DNA from: Eonycteris spelaea
Taxonomy: Eukaryota > Chordata > Mammalia > Chiroptera > Pteropodidae
Length of the DNA: 64,000 bases
Assembly: GCA_003508835.1 (NCBI GenBank)
Contig: PUFA01000022.1
Location: 7,626,001 to 7,690,000, forward strand
Direction of reading: 5' to 3'
Made by a program: the position numbers and the translations under genes. This document shows positions 1-13,261 of the stretch, piece after piece. Numbering within the stretch: position 1 is the first letter of the stretch; every line of letters starts with the position of its first letter. The notes beneath the pieces were generated by a model. That model searched no databases and had not been told where the DNA came from. It saw nothing but the letters and a program-made list of their open reading frames with translations.

Positions 1-897
1 CTTCTTTAGGAAAAAGGAAACCATCCAGAAAGTCACACACCTAACAAAATCTATTGGAACTGTCAGGTAGCTAGTCAGACATGAGCTACAGAAGGGATAA
101 AGGAATACGGGCCCAGCTAGAGACTGTGCAAAGAACACCCCTATGGCAGTAGAATTCTACATAAGCACATGCGCAATAGGCAAAGAGTTATATAGCAACC
201 AAGTGTCAATCAAAGCGACCTCATGTGCCAATGACCTAGGAATGCCTTTGGAACCACCCATCATGGCCCAAATATAATGCTGACATTTCCATTTCTGGGG
301 GCTTTGTTGGTCTTTGTTGTTGGTGGTTGATTGTTGTTGTTACAACACTCAGTTACAGCTCTATACTGAAATCATGTGCCTCCTTGGTGTTTTGTCTTTC
401 TAAAATACATTTTAGTGAACCCTTTCTAACTCTCACTGACCTGTGATGTGTCACTGCATCAATGAGGAAGAACCAAGGAAAAATCCTAAGTATACTTCTG
501 CACCATTATCCCCACATCAGTCATTGGGGCGACATCGAAGTTCAATCCAGCCCCAAAAGGAACAGAACCTTGGGACTTAGATATTTTTATAAGCCTATTT
601 CCCTTTTTATAGAGCTATTTTGCTCGACAAAAAACTACCTTTGTTCAGTAAGAGCAATATTTTGCTTATTATAAACTGACAGGATTTTGGCGTATTTTCA
701 CAAATGTGTGTGTTTTGTTTTGTTTTGTTTTGTTTCCATGTCAGGAATTAATTTAAAATGCTGTCATCAAACAGAATTCCCATATTATTTTACAATATTC
801 ATTTCATTAGTATCAAGTATCGCAGATAACCAATGCATTATTCTCGAAGCACAAAGCAGATGTTGGCAGGGGAACGCTATTTGCAACCCCCTCTGAC
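1..897. other. unassigned AT-rich sequence
   Basis: I see no gene or recognisable interspersed repeat here. A short pentanucleotide microsatellite lies at 711-735. The short open frames (about 70 codons) have no family resemblance and no splice context. Confidence 0.5.
711..735 (+). repeat. (TTTTG)n microsatellite
   Basis: About five consecutive TTTTG units, read directly, followed by TTTCC. Slippage-type simple repeat. Confidence 0.9.
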
Positions 898-1422
898 TGT
901 GGCATACCTCTGGGAAAGACAGAATTTCTGAACCCTCTCCCCTCCAGTGCTATCTCGCTCCAATCCATGGAACCTGTGACTATCACGAAACATCACTACT
1001 ATAATTATAATCTGTGACTGACATTAAGATAAGATGCACCAGGTAGGTCTGCTCTATTCACAGGAGTCCCTAAAAGCAGAGACTTTTTTGTCTGGCAGCA
1101 GAAAGGGGAGAGGTTCGAAGAACAGGAAGGGTTTCACATGCCGTATTAGTTGCTTGATGGTGGGAGCCACGTTCACCAGAAAGGGGAACAGGAACCGCCA
1201 TCCAACAACCACCAAGAAATGGATTCAGCCAACGACGAATGAGTGTGGCAATGGATTATTCCCTACAGCCTCCAGATAAGAGTCGAATCTAAAAGTCACC
1301 AGGTTGCAAACCAGTTGATTCAGCTCAGACTTCTCCCCTACCGAACCGTGAGGTAATAAATGACTTGGTTCTAAGCTGCTAACTATGTGATGAATTGTCA
1401 TATAGCAATAGAAGACTGATAG
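898..1422 (+). mobile_element. MaLR-type (MLT1-like) LTR, sense
   Basis: The block has the order of a MaLR LTR: a TGTGGCATACCTCTGG-like start, a degenerate version of the 'gtgaatgtgac' segment near 973-1020, the 'gattctccc..agagcctccaga' segment near 1250-1277, and the 3' part with 'gtgaggtaataaatgacttg' at 1349-1368. It ends in 'caatagaagactgata', like the usual 'gaaactaataca' terminus. It is heavily diverged and no internal region is attached, so it is probably a solo LTR. Subfamily is not assigned. Confidence 0.7.
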
Positions 1423-2684
1423 AGACAAGGACAAAACTATTTTAGCCTCACCCAGGGTTAAATTCACATTGTAAATGCTAAATTTATGTTAACTTGTTAC
1501 AGCAGCAACAGAAAAATGAAAGTAGAATCAGTGTTAATTTTCTTTGCTGGAGAGTCCTGTTGTCTAGCGCTGTTAGCAACTTGAGAAAAAAAGAATGTCT
1601 TTTTCTTACATTCCCCACAGTATTATTAGGTAAATAGCTTAAGTAGTACTGTTATAAATTAAAATTTCTTTTCCATTGAGAATGCATAACTTTTGGACAC
1701 AGAGGCACAGAAACCTTATGCCATCACTTCACTGTTTGCTCTGGGATCCAGCCCCACACCCCAGGGGGCCGACACTTGCAAATGATGTTCCTAGTGCTTC
1801 TTTACCCACTAGTTCCAGGGAGGTTCAATTCAGGGGTGCCCTGGTGGGAGACTAGGTGCAGGAAGAGGAGAGAGCCAGGTAACTCCCCCCACCCTCAGAG
1901 ACATCTCCAGCACAGGCTCATATTTCAGCTTTTACCTCGCAGCTCCTGCAGACAGGCCTGAGAAGTGTTTCCGGGCCATGGGCTCCCCTCCTGCCTGGCA
2001 CTCATGGCCTGGGGCCCTGGTAACATCTTTTTCCCCAGTCCCTCTTCTCCAAGGGGCTTTTTAAATGGGCTTCTGATTGCCTCAGATTTCCCCTTTTTTT
2101 CAGCTCTCTGAGTACCTCTGTAATTCGCTCCGCATGCTATGCTCACTCTATCGACTTATAGAGTGTATATTCTATTTTTCTGACATGAACTTGACTGATT
2201 GTGCTCTTGGTTACAAGACTCGGTCTCAAGAGAAAGGCCTTTATGTTGGGATTCTAGAACTAGGTTAACACTTTTTAAGCTAAAACACAGTGGTGATTTC
2301 ATTGCCACTGGGAAAAGGGATACTAAATATCCACTGCTCGCAGTTGCTGCATCTTTACTTAAAGTGTCATCGGTGGTTGCTATTGGAAATCAAGGCCTCT
2401 GCATATGGAATTGCTGTTGCCCTTGATCATCACTGGCATAGAAATGATGGCTCCAAAGTTCATAGCATGAGACAGATACTTCTGCTACACTGGGAAAGAA
2501 AGCGATGAAATCTTGCATTAAAACTATCAGCTCAAGACTGAGTACCAGAGAGCTTCTATCACGGCTCTGAAATATCTTATTTCTTACATCCACTGGGTCG
2601 ATGTGGCTAAGAATCCAACTCTAAATTTAATCATGTCAGTGGAGAAATAAGAATGCAAATCGAATGAAAACCTTTACTGAGGAG
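1423..2684. other. unassigned, includes a GC-richer block
   Basis: Position 1740-2100 is noticeably richer in G+C than its flanks, with runs such as CCCCAGGGGGCC. It may be an old LTR, but I cannot name a family. No coding frame of note. Confidence 0.4.
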
Positions 2685-2715
2685 TTTTTTTGTTTGTTTG
2701 TTTGTTTGTTTATTT
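2685..2715 (+). repeat. (TTTG)n microsatellite
   Basis: A T run followed by about six TTTG units and then TTTATTTT. Read directly. Confidence 0.9.
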
Positions 2716-3740
2716 TACCAAATAAAGGAACACTGAAAAGGGAGTTCCTAAGTTTTGGAATAGGACTTTTAATTGGAGTCAGAAGGACCTGAGAAACTTG
2801 AACTATTTCGTTCCCTGAGACTTCCTCGGCTGTCAGAGGAAGAAGACTCTTTCTCTCTCTCTTTTCTGAAATATCTCTCTCTGCTTGAAGACCTTGTAAT
2901 AACCTACCATTTTAGCACGATTCATACTCTCCTCAAGACTCAGCCTCATCTATTCTCTACCCCCAGATACATAAAAGCACAGGCTCCAGCAGGCCTCTAA
3001 GGAATAAGGCAAAATCTGATCCAAAATGAGATACTGGATACACAAAAAGAATTGCAAGATCCGATCATTTATTTTGGCAGGAACCCGAGAGAAATGAGTA
3101 GAAATAGATTCTCAATATGCCGGGAACTCTGTAATATGGATTGAGTCAAATTTAACCATATGTGTGTATTTTCTTAAGATTTAAGATTTTTTTTTTCTTC
3201 ACTGAACTAGTTTCCAGCAGCTGGAAGTGGCTATAACACTTTGTTTGATTAATTCACTAAAAGCTATACACAAAAGTGGACCACATTCAATAAATTGAGA
3301 TGCCAGACAGTCCCTGGCAGAAGGAAGAAGAAGAAATCCAAAGATTTAGGATATGAAAATGTTAGAATAGATTCATAAGTAACACTAGCTACACCAGGAA
3401 AACCCAAATTATAGTTCCTTTACCAAAGCACTGTTAATGACCTTAAAGAGGCGGGTACCAGCATCTGTGAATTATCTCGGGTATTTTTCCTCTGAAGGTC
3501 AAGGTTAACGTGGTAAGACGCCTATACTGAAACGAGCTGCTTGGTTTCCATGAAACAGATGGGATCCTGGAGTGACAAAGCCTGGGGATAAAATTTAATC
3601 ATCAGCATTAAAGTGTCCATCAAATGAGTAGGTGGGGCAGATGGACAAGTAGACTATCTGACATTCAGGCATCTTGAATGGTGGACAGTTGATTACTAGA
3701 TCCCTAAATATATCAGAATCATCAGGCTAGTAAAACTCTA
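2716..3740. other. unassigned; weak MIR-like piece near its start
   Basis: Position 2760-2860 has a 'gagtcagaaggacctgag...ttccctgagacttcc' pattern that loosely recalls a MIR element. The rest shows nothing I can name. Confidence 0.3.
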
Positions 3741-5379
3741 CATCAATGGAGAAGAAATTTGGCTTAAGTCACCACAGTGGGAAAGTGCTGACTCTCAGTT
3801 TCAAGTCTCAGTTCACAGAGTCAGCGCTTCGTGAAGGAGGGAAGGCTGAATCCCAGCCTTCAACAAGGCCACAAGTATATTCTATAATTCACTCTGTAAG
3901 TCTTCTCCAAAGGAACCTGAGGCTGCTCACAAGGGTGACTGTGGTCTGGGTACAAAACACCATGATAGTCCAGTGATTATTAGACAGCGTCAATGTTTGG
4001 GGATAAGCTCTGGAAATTTAATTCAACACTGTAGTTTTGGATGAGAAATGGGAATTATGAGTCAGGTGCTAAATAAAGTTTATCTCCTAATCTGTTATAC
4101 ACTGAGATCGGTGTGCCTACGGTTTCACCTTGAATATATATATTTTTTCAATTTTAAGATGTGTAATTGGGATACCTATTCGGCAAGTGACCAGATTCCA
4201 GACTCAGTGGCAAAGGCTATTGTGATAAGAATGGAGAGAATGAAAGCTTTATGAGTGCCCTGACACCCAATTTTTAAAAAGCAGAAGCCATAGCCCATCT
4301 CTGATCCCTAAGGGACGTGGAGATATTGGTGTCACTCATAAATACTTGGAAGATGTAGAAGGCAGTAATTCCTGTCACGTGGCTATTTAACTCGAATGCT
4401 TTCCCTGCACAGAAACCAGAAGCTCTTGCAGAATGATTATGGTTTTCCTAACTATCACCAGCAGGTGACTGAACTGCATTTCCCAAACCAGACACCTTGG
4501 ACCAAACCTCTATACACACCATGTTATCTGGTATGGAAATATGTGTCTGGAAACTTCAAAAGCTCTATACCAATTAACAACAACAACAACAAGTTGACTT
4601 TTACCTGGGGTAGGGGTACAGCTCACTGTCTTAGCTAAGCTCTGCGGCAACTTTCAGCTGTCTGTAATAATACACCACCCAAGGATGAAGACAGCTTTGA
4701 ATTCCATAGACTATCATGCTGGTTCACCTTGATAATATCATGCTTAATAAATGCACAGAAAAAAGGTAAATTGGTAAGTACAAGTATATATATGACAGAA
4801 TGTGAGTGATAAACTCTGAAAAAAAAAACAGACCTGCACTACTGAAGGGTACCTGGTGGTCTGGGGCATGGGATAGTCAGGGAAAACACCTCGCACAGCC
4901 TACAGATGAGAATGAAATCAAGAGTCTCATGCATTTCTTTGCATTTGTTGACCAAAGATGCCTCCAAAATCCATTAACTTAGAACATTTATTGAGACTCA
5001 TAAATAAAAGGCTGTGTTGCAGTCTGGCTGAAGTTCGAGCCACTCTGACACTTAGGCCCTATGTGTCAATTGAGGACTAACATGTTTGTGTCATGCAAAG
5101 ACCTTTGATGGAGCCCCCGGCAAAACAGGAAAATTGCAATGCCTGGTTCCAGGATGTGGGAGCAAAACCAGGGAAACCCTCACACTGGGCTGACCTCCTA
5201 TTTCTTTATTTGATATTCACTTTTCCTGAAAAAGATGATGGCCTGGGGGTACAGATGCACCCTGATATTTGGCATCGACGAATTTAGAAAGAAACTATTA
5301 GAATATTGATGACAACAATGCTTGAGGTAGAGGCATATTTATAGACCTCTAGTATGTGCATGGAGTGTGAGAATTTCTG
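3741..5379. other. unassigned, possibly decayed ERV internal sequence
   Basis: It lies directly upstream of the ERV-L-like fragment at 5380-5715 and has several medium open frames on the same strand (3746-3976, 4396-4638, 5093-5287). It could be the degraded upstream part of the same provirus, but no diagnostic motif is readable. An (AAC)n run sits at 4577-4592. Confidence 0.25.
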
Positions 5380-5715
5380 TTCCACATAAATGCTCCCAAA
5401 AAGTTCTCCCACTGGAGAGAATTCTCTCAATAATCGTATGGGTGAGGTGGCCTGGTTGGCGGGTATCCATGGAATACACCACTCTTCCATATATGAGTCC
5501 ATTTTCCTTGACTATAGAGCTCCTGCCAGCCTTAACATTCCTCAGTTCTCATTTATGGATGTGTCTGGTACCATATTTATGATCGCCTCTCACCAAGGAG
5601 CCTGTTTCACTGCAAATGAATGCAAAAATGGCTTGGTACCTATAGGTTCCCATGATCTCATCATACATCCCACTATCCAGAAGCAGCTCCCCAGCTCCCC
5701 AGCGGAATGATTTAC
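5380..5715 (+). pseudogene. ERV-L-like pol (integrase-region) remnant
   Basis: The nucleotide sequence from about 5435 to 5695 resembles the integrase part of ERV-L pol. The order of the conserved word blocks matches what I know of that family: a segment with 'atggatgtgtctgg', then 'cctctcaccaagga', then 'actgcaaatgaatgcaaaaatgg', then 'atccagaagcagctcc'. A 106-codon frame (5390-5710) spans it, but it ends early and the upstream protease, RT and RNase H regions are not recognisable. It is therefore an inactive fossil. Plus orientation. A chance resemblance or another class III ERV is possible. Confidence 0.5.
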
Positions 5716-7362
5716 TAATGACTCATTCGTGAAGACATTTGAGAGAAAATACCCTGTAGGATTGGCTTAATTGGCTCTACTTGGGCAGGCAGAGACCACT
5801 CGCAGAAATCAGAAGCAGCCTCGACTGACGCAATATATTCTCAGAAAATACCCTGAAATTGAGGCTGTTTGCTAAGTCCTGGAGAGAGCTTAGTGCACCA
5901 GTGTGAAGAAGAGGCTAAGATTCAGAAAGCCACAGGTCTGATACAAATCTGCAAGTATAATAATGCCCTGTCGCGTTCACGGAATTAAAAAATAAAATGA
6001 ACTCAAAAACGACTGCAAAGAAGTTCGACCAAGTTCTTTTCCACAGTAAATACTTCCTGCTTATTTTTTAAATTATGTAGGTTTTGTTCCCCCCCAAAAT
6101 AAAATATTTGTTTGATACGTGTGCCTGTTTGGCCTCTGCATGAGTTCGACCTTCTTACTGGGTAACCCAGCAAAACCCTGTGTTACAAGATAACTATAGC
6201 TCTCGAAGTTCTCCTACGTGAATAATCCCACAATCTGCAGGATTATGGTCAAAGAGCTGGATGATTTCATATAGCAATGAATTTATTACATAGTCGAGTG
6301 AACAAAGACCCCATAGAATCTTCCCATTGTCTTCTGCATGGACTGTGAGACCGCCACTCAGTCCCTATGACTTCACACTTTCGAAAACTCTACCGTGCTG
6401 TGCATAGACAGTCTCTTTGTGATCTAAATGTTGTACACCTTCCTTCCATCCAGAGATCTACTTATTTCCTCCTGAAAAGCCCATAAAATATTCTGGATCA
6501 ATGACTTTTGGAGCAAAGAGAACGGCCTTTGTCTCCCCTTACACAGTGAAACATCTGCTCACTGGAATATCCTGCTGCCTCCGTCAAGGAAAGGTGTCAG
6601 ATGTCCCCGGTCTCATGCCGAGTAACAACGTGCCTCAGTCTCTGACAAGGAGGAGAAACATCCCTAGAGAGGAGGAGGACGTGAACAGCCCCGGCTGCTG
6701 AACTGTTTCAATTTACTGCTAGAGTTCTCGGAGGTATGATGCGCAAATTAATAGAACAAATGTAAAAAGTTACTTAACAGTACTCTAATGCAAACGTTTC
6801 ATGTTTGCCAAGCAAAAAGCTAAGCACTTCCTTCATTTACTACAAAGAACAAAAGTATGAGGTTGATATTATTAAAACCTCCTTTCGTAGGCGAGGCTGT
6901 AAAGGCTTAGAAAAGTAAAATAAATTATCTGCGGTTATAAAACCAGGAATTGGTAGACCCAGGATCATCTCTGATTTCTAGGTTACAATATTATAGATTA
7001 GTTTTTATATTACTCATTCTGTTGATATATTTTTTCTAAATTTTCTACTATGAGAAAAAAATAATTTTTTATGAAACCTCTGATTAGTTTTGCTTTTGTT
7101 AAAAACCTGAGCAAACAATTTTCAATTAAGCCAACGATATATCTCTCTCTCGGCATTAAATGCACACAGAGCTAGGCCGTCAGCATTGCCATGTCAAGCA
7201 GGTGGCTTAATGGCATCGAGGTAACAGCCAGTGGAGGAACTCTGACGAATTGGCAAGTGCATGCCACACGCCACACTTCACACAGCTAGTGAGGACTCGG
7301 CCCCAAATAATTTTGTCATGCTGAAATCCAGTCACTATTCCATGTCTTCTGATTTGTTTCAT
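5716..7362. other. unassigned sequence
   Basis: No gene or nameable repeat. A 66-codon frame at 6501-6701 shows no recognisable domain. Position 6490-6720 is somewhat GC-richer and could belong to the decayed ERV on its left. Confidence 0.4.
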
Positions 7363-7394
7363 TAACAAATAAACAAGCAAACAAACAAATGAAT
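7363..7394 (+). repeat. (CAAA)n-type simple repeat
   Basis: Imperfect AACAAATAAACAAGCAAACAAACAAAT tract, read directly. Confidence 0.7.
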
Positions 7395-7539
7395 AATAAT
7401 TTAAAAAACAGGTTCCCACCTTTGGAATTTACGTTAAATCGTCCTACTTTAAATATTGTCAACTAACTCAAAACCATTTGATAACATTGTGCCGACCAAG
7501 TAAAGTATGTTTGCTGTCCAAATACAAGCCAATTTTTTA

Positions 7540-8574
7540 AGCTACATTTATTTATTTAAATTAGTTTCAAGTACACCATACATTGGTTAGGCATCTATAC
7601 AATTCATAAAACATTCCCCCCAATTGTTCCCTCCATCCCCTGGCCCTCTACCTAGCCATCACATTTATGCTAACTGCATTCCCTATGCCATGCTCCCCAA
7701 TCTCCTGACGATCTATCAACTACTAATTTGTACTTCTTTAACCCTTCATCCTATTCTCTCAGACCCTCAGACACCCTGCCCCCATCTGTCACCAAATTGT
7801 CCACTATATTTGCAAGTCTGTTTTTGATTAGTTTGTTCTTTTTGTCTCTTAGATTCCATACATCAGTGAAATTCTTTCTCAGTCTGACTATTTCACTCAG
7901 CATAATAACCTCTAGGTCCATCCATGTTGTCGCAAATGGTAGGATTTCACTTTTTTAATGGCCAAGTAATATTTCTTATATATATATATAATATAATAAA
8001 CACAACAATTTATTATCCAGTCATCGGGCATTTAGGTGCTTCCATATATTGGCTATAGCGCTGCACATTTGGAGTGCATAGATCTTTACAAATATTGTGG
8101 TTTTCTGATAAATACCAGAAGTGCAATTGCTGAGTCAAAAGGTAGATAGACCATTTTCAATTTCTGAGAAACCCTATATTTTTTTCATAACAGTTGTACC
8201 AATTGCAATCCCATCAACAATGCGCGAGGGTTCCCTTTTCTCTGCGTCCTCGCCAACACTTGCTGTTTTTTGATTTATTGATGATAATCATTCTGACCGG
8301 TGTGAGGTGATATCTCATTGTGGTTTTAATTTGTGTTTCTCTGATGATTAGCAACCTTGAGCATCTTTTCATATGTCTGTTAGCTATCTGTATTTCCTCT
8401 TTGGAGAAGTATCTGTTCAGGTCTTCTGCCCATTTTTAAATTGGATTGTTTTTTTGCCATTGAGTAGTATAAGTTCTTTATAAATTTTGGATATTAGCCC
8501 CTTATCAAATATCTTCTCCCAGTCAGCTGCTGTTTTGTTGATGGTTTCCTTTGCTGTACAACAAGCTCATTTTT
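7540..8574 (-). mobile_element. LINE-1, 3' end, antisense, 5' truncated
   Basis: The plus strand is the reverse complement of a LINE-1 3' kilobase. The left edge has a short T-rich tail and a 3' UTR of the non-primate type. ORF2 follows, with landmarks such as 'ccatccatgttgtcgcaaatgg' (7919-7940), 'gtgtgaggtgatatctcattgtgg' (8300-8323) and 'ttggatattagccccttatcaaatat' (8487-8512). The element stops abruptly at about 8574, as expected from 5' truncation. Many indels and an internal TA expansion (7977-7993) show that it is old and inactive. Orientation follows from the 3' UTR lying on the left. Confidence 0.9.
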
Positions 8575-11390
8575 GATCATTCATGATGAAAATTAGTAGT
8601 TTTAATTCATTTTTACATGTATATTATCAATGAGTAAACTGTCCTATGCTAATACAGATATCTACTCATTAACCCTTTTAAGTAAGGCATTTACAAACAT
8701 GAATTAAAATTAACTTCATCTTTTTTCTCTCTCATCATGAAAGGCTTCTAGAAGTGTAAAGACATTTACTTCACTTTATTTTGTAATTATGATTACTTGA
8801 GACCTGAGTATAAGGTTTAATTATTTCAATATGAATTGCGAGTTTCTAATATAAAGTTTTGTCCTAGGAAGGACTTAATAATTTTCCATTAGAAAACATT
8901 ATTTCATTTATTTAATCCCTACATTTTCTGAAGTATCTGAAATATAATCATAAATGTAAAGTTTTCATGTACTTTAAAGCCAAAGGTTCATTACCTATAA
9001 ACACGTTTTTAGGGCCATTTTTACTTATGTCTTTATAACTATAAAATTAAAGAAAGCAAAGCAGTTTTCTTACCTGATTTTTTTTTTACTTAAACCAAAA
9101 TAATTATGCGACTTTGCTTCTTGAAGATTTTTTTAATAGATGCTTCATTCTTTAAGTGTCCTCGAGTCATCATTCAGTAGAAAATATTAGAAATGGATCT
9201 GTCTCACAGCACCCCCTTCAATTAGGCAATAAGAATCCAATTTCCTCCCTGCATTTCTTTAAAGATGTCTTTCGAATATTTGGACCTTGACATCTTTATG
9301 CACTTTCTTGAAGGCTTTTTCTTCCTCATGAAAGACAACACATCTTCTCCTTCCAAAATAGAAATTATTTTTACGTGACTTCTAACTAGTGGTAGCATTT
9401 TGATTAAAAAAAGAGCATAATTCATCCACTTTGGTTATTATTGCAGCATTTTAAAATAGCATTTATACTCCGCACATTATCTACATTATTTCCCTCTATT
9501 TTAATCCATGTGCTCTTCTGTTTCTAAATTTCTAGGCTCATTATCATTCATTCGCTTTTTTAAAGTCCCCTCCAGTTTGCCATTTCCTTTCTTCCTTATT
9601 TTACTTTTTTCTTTAATGGCTGGAAAATCATGGTTCTGTTCTCATTGTGTCTATTTCTGTTGCATCCAGCTCATTTTACTGCCCCACTAAAACCTGACAA
9701 CCTTTCGTTATAGTGTAACACTCAATATTCATGTCCCAAATTTCTACTGTGTTATCTTCCAGCACCTGTGCTCTTTACAGTGATGTTGAAAGATTCGTGC
9801 CATTGGTGACAGCTGGTGAAATTAAAAAGTAGATGTCTCCATAATTATACTCTACAATACTTTATGAAGTGACTGTTTGTAAGAGAAATTTTACTGTCCC
9901 TTTGGTATGTGAAAAATCTTTTTTTCTAACATTAAAGGCTATTGTTATTTGAATATTCTGTTGTGCCATAAAATTTTTAAAAAGTCAAATTTACAGCATC
10001 CGATTCTATCCCGAATATACATTAATTCAGGTGAACATAAATAATATACTAGGAGGATATTTGCACTTTCAGTATTTATTCAAACAGGAAAGAATCCTCG
10101 CTTGCTTTGTCCACAAAAAAATTAACCGTTTTGTCTGTCTTTGACTAAGTGAGATGTCTACGTAAACTGAATCAGAGTTTGTGCCACCATATTCAAAATA
10201 GAAGTGAATTTGGGTCAGTCAGTTTCAAAAATAAGTCCACAGGTTTCAGTTTATTAAGTGCCAGTGTTTGCACCGTCAGGTGCATTTTCTCTTATTCCTC
10301 AATAGTATGTTATATGCAAATAACAAGTTAATGCAGATTTTTAAACTATTTAATTCTAGAATCTAATCACAAAGGACCCAAAAAGACTGGAGACTAACGC
10401 AGATGGATCGATGGAGAGACGTTAATATAGATAGAGATCTCCAAAAAGCACATGTAGCATCACCATATTTCAAATGGTTCAAGAATGACCTAAGATCTCT
10501 GGTTTTGACTAGGTAGCAGAACAGAGCAAGCCAAGCATAAATATTTCTGATATAAAAAAGTCATAATTGAGAAAAGTTACATTAACTTACAATTAGAAAT
10601 CAGAAGTACTCCATTTGATTAGTTCAAGAGTAGCCAATAAATATGTATATCTCATTTATTTTGTGCCTTGCAGCGTGGGAAGTTCTGGACCCTAGCCTCG
10701 GGTGACTGCGTTAAGGTACGGATGACACAGAGGATCTGGACGGCGCACCATAATGTGGTTGGCAAATGCCATAACTGCAGAATCCTGCCAACGGGCATGC
10801 AGCACACACTTGCAGTTTAAATGAACTTGTGTAAACACACTCCTTAACTGACATTACTAACCCGCATGCGCTCCTGCTCCCTTTCTCAGACAACAGCTAA
10901 CATTGCCCCCCAGATCTAATATCTGTTTAAGAAGTTGGGTAATGGCCTGATCTGCTGATCGGTGCCATCCGGTCTGTGAGTACGGAGGGCTACGGTTGAC
11001 AAAAAGGCTTGGAAGATGCACTAGCCACCACAGCAATGCAGAAGACGCAATCCCAGGGCCACCAGCATCACTGAGAAGTTAAGCCGCAGCAGTCCTCCAC
11101 GACCTGTCCTGATGGAAGAGACGCCACTGCAAAACTGGGCTCAGTGATGGCAATAAGAACCGATAAAAATAAAAGTCTTTCAGAGACAGAGGGAGACAAA
11201 TGTCCAAATGTATAGTAAGGTCAGAAAAGCAGGCAGGGGCAGTATGACCTGTAAAAAAACGCTACAGAAAATGATAACATGACATGGTGACATAGGGACA
11301 AATTAGCCCGCAAAAGCACTCATTCTGCATGATCAAAGGAAATCACAAGTCCTCAGGAGATTGGAAGAAGTTAATGAAACATAGAGTCAC

Positions 11391-11392
<2 letters not shown>
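8575..11392. other. unassigned AT-rich then mixed sequence
   Basis: Position 8575-10650 is very AT-rich with no nameable repeat. Position 10670-11390 is GC-richer and reads like decayed retroviral or LTR sequence, but I could not tie it to a family. No gene evidence. Confidence 0.35.

Positions 11393-11433
<41 letters not shown>
11393..11433 (+). repeat. uninterrupted run of 41 T
   Basis: A pure 41-base T homopolymer with sharp edges, counted from the sequence. On the minus strand it would be an A tail following the sequence on its right, so it may mark the 3' end of a minus-strand retrocopy. Confidence 0.95.
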
Positions 11434-11435
<2 letters not shown>

Positions 11436-12384
11436 CAAGTTTCCAGATAAAAGCCAGTTTGGGACCTGGAAGCTTCTGTCTGAAAGTAAGGTCAGTTCCC
11501 CAGGAGCTTGCCCCATGGAGAAAAATCATAGTGTAGAAGGCCAAACGGAAGCTTCTGACACTGATCACACCTGGACGAGATCATGACTAAAAAACAGAAT
11601 TATGTCCTGGGATGATGAACGGCACAAATTAGAGATATCCTCGTGAGCCTCAAGGAGGCAGAGTGGTGATGATCCCAATCTGTTAATTCATCAGTCTAAC
11701 CCTGCAAAACTAGGCAGATCTTGCAAGATGATTGAGTGCAACCCAAATTACATGCAAATATTAGACTCAATTACAGCTGTTGTGCCAGAAGTATTTTTTT
11801 TTTCTCGAGCATTTTAGCACTTATTTATTATGATGCTGGCTATATTATTTATTAGTTGTCATTTATTCCTACTTGCTAAGAGTATAAAAATAAGTATATA
11901 ACAAATTTTATCAAATGTCTTCATCTGAGTGGGTAAATTTAAGTTTTTTTAAAATTATTATTAATGTGAAGAATTGCTTGTTATATAAGTTTTTAACTAA
12001 CATTGCACTCTTAAAATTGAACTAATTTGCCAGTGCAGCATCATTCTTTTTATATTTTGGGGGGCTCATATTTTGATTAGAATGTTTTCATCTATGATCA
12101 TGAAAAATGTTGATCTTAATATGTAATTTTTTATAATAAAGTATAAAATGGTAATTATACTATCATATTAAAAATGTTTTATATTTTTAATGTTTTTCTT
12201 TGATCCTTGAGTTTTTAGAAGTATATTTGTTTACATTCCAGAAATTTTAATTTATATAATAATGATGATTTCTATCTTTACTGTAGTAAGCTATTCTGAA
12301 TGTGTTTAATCCTTTGAAATATGTAGATACTTCATAAGCAAATCGATACAATTAATTTTTTCCATTTGAAGATAATGTCTTTCA
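11434..12384. other. unassigned; possible retrocopy body then AT-rich DNA
   Basis: Position 11434-11700 directly abuts the T run and would be its retrocopy body if there is one. I do not recognise it. From 11800 on it is AT-rich with no assignable element. Confidence 0.3.
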
Positions 12385-12960
12385 TTTTCTGTTTTTTAAG
12401 AGTTTCTCTCCAAATCTGGTTCTCAGTAGTTTTACTTTGCTCTGCCTAGAGTGGTTCCTTTGTACTTTTGAGAGGGGATTCATACATTTCTTGCAATCCA
12501 TGGCTTGATGTTTTTAATTGCCTCTGAAGAGATTTCAGCCTTTATTTCTTCAAATATGACTTCTCTATGATTCCCTGTTTCTATTATACCGGCACACAAA
12601 ATTATAAGTTTGCTTAAATTTTCACCATGCCCCCTCCTTGCTTCTCCCCCATTCTAGCTTCTTTTTATTCTGTGCTTCAGTCCAAATACTCCCTACTGTC
12701 CTATTTTCAAGTCTCTCTGACTTTGTCTGAAGTGCTGTTAATCTAGTACAGAGTTCTTAATTTAGTTATTGTATTTTCCACTTCCAGAATTTCCATTTGA
12801 ATATTTTTTATACATGCCAGTCCTCTGATGGAATTCTACATCCCATTATCTATTTTCTTAAGCATATTATTCATAGTTATCTTGACATCTAAGACTAGTC
12901 ACTCCATTATCTGAATCCCCTTTGATCCACTGCCTGTTTCTCTTTATAGATGTGATATAT
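12385..12960 (-). mobile_element. old LINE-1-like fragment, antisense
   Basis: Text such as 'tttatttcttcaaatatgacttct', 'ttagttattgtattttccacttccagaatttcc' and 'attatctgaatcccctttgatcc' resembles the antisense of an old mammalian LINE-1 5' or ORF1-proximal region. Highly diverged. Family name and ends are uncertain. Confidence 0.45.
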
Positions 12961-13261
12961 CAAGGAGCCAAGAGCAACTCAACACAAATGTGATATGTTT
13001 ATATAACTTTTATTGTAAAATGTAAGAGTATTTTAATGTACTATAGGGTGGGTTTCAAAAAATGAGCTTAATGCCATCAAAGTTACTGAGTTCTGATCTT
13101 TAAGCAGTGTCTTTACGATTTGTTCTTTGCTCACTATGTAATTTTATTTTCTTAGTGCCTCACCAGCTTTACATCCCAACCAATACACCTTGATATAACT
13201 GAAACTACCTAAACATATTTAAACATTACTATTATTCATTTGTATTTATCCATGTCCTTAT

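Noticed and set aside
7624..7958. Plus-strand Pro/Ser-rich open frames
   Set aside because: They lie in the antisense LINE-1 3' UTR and ORF2 end.
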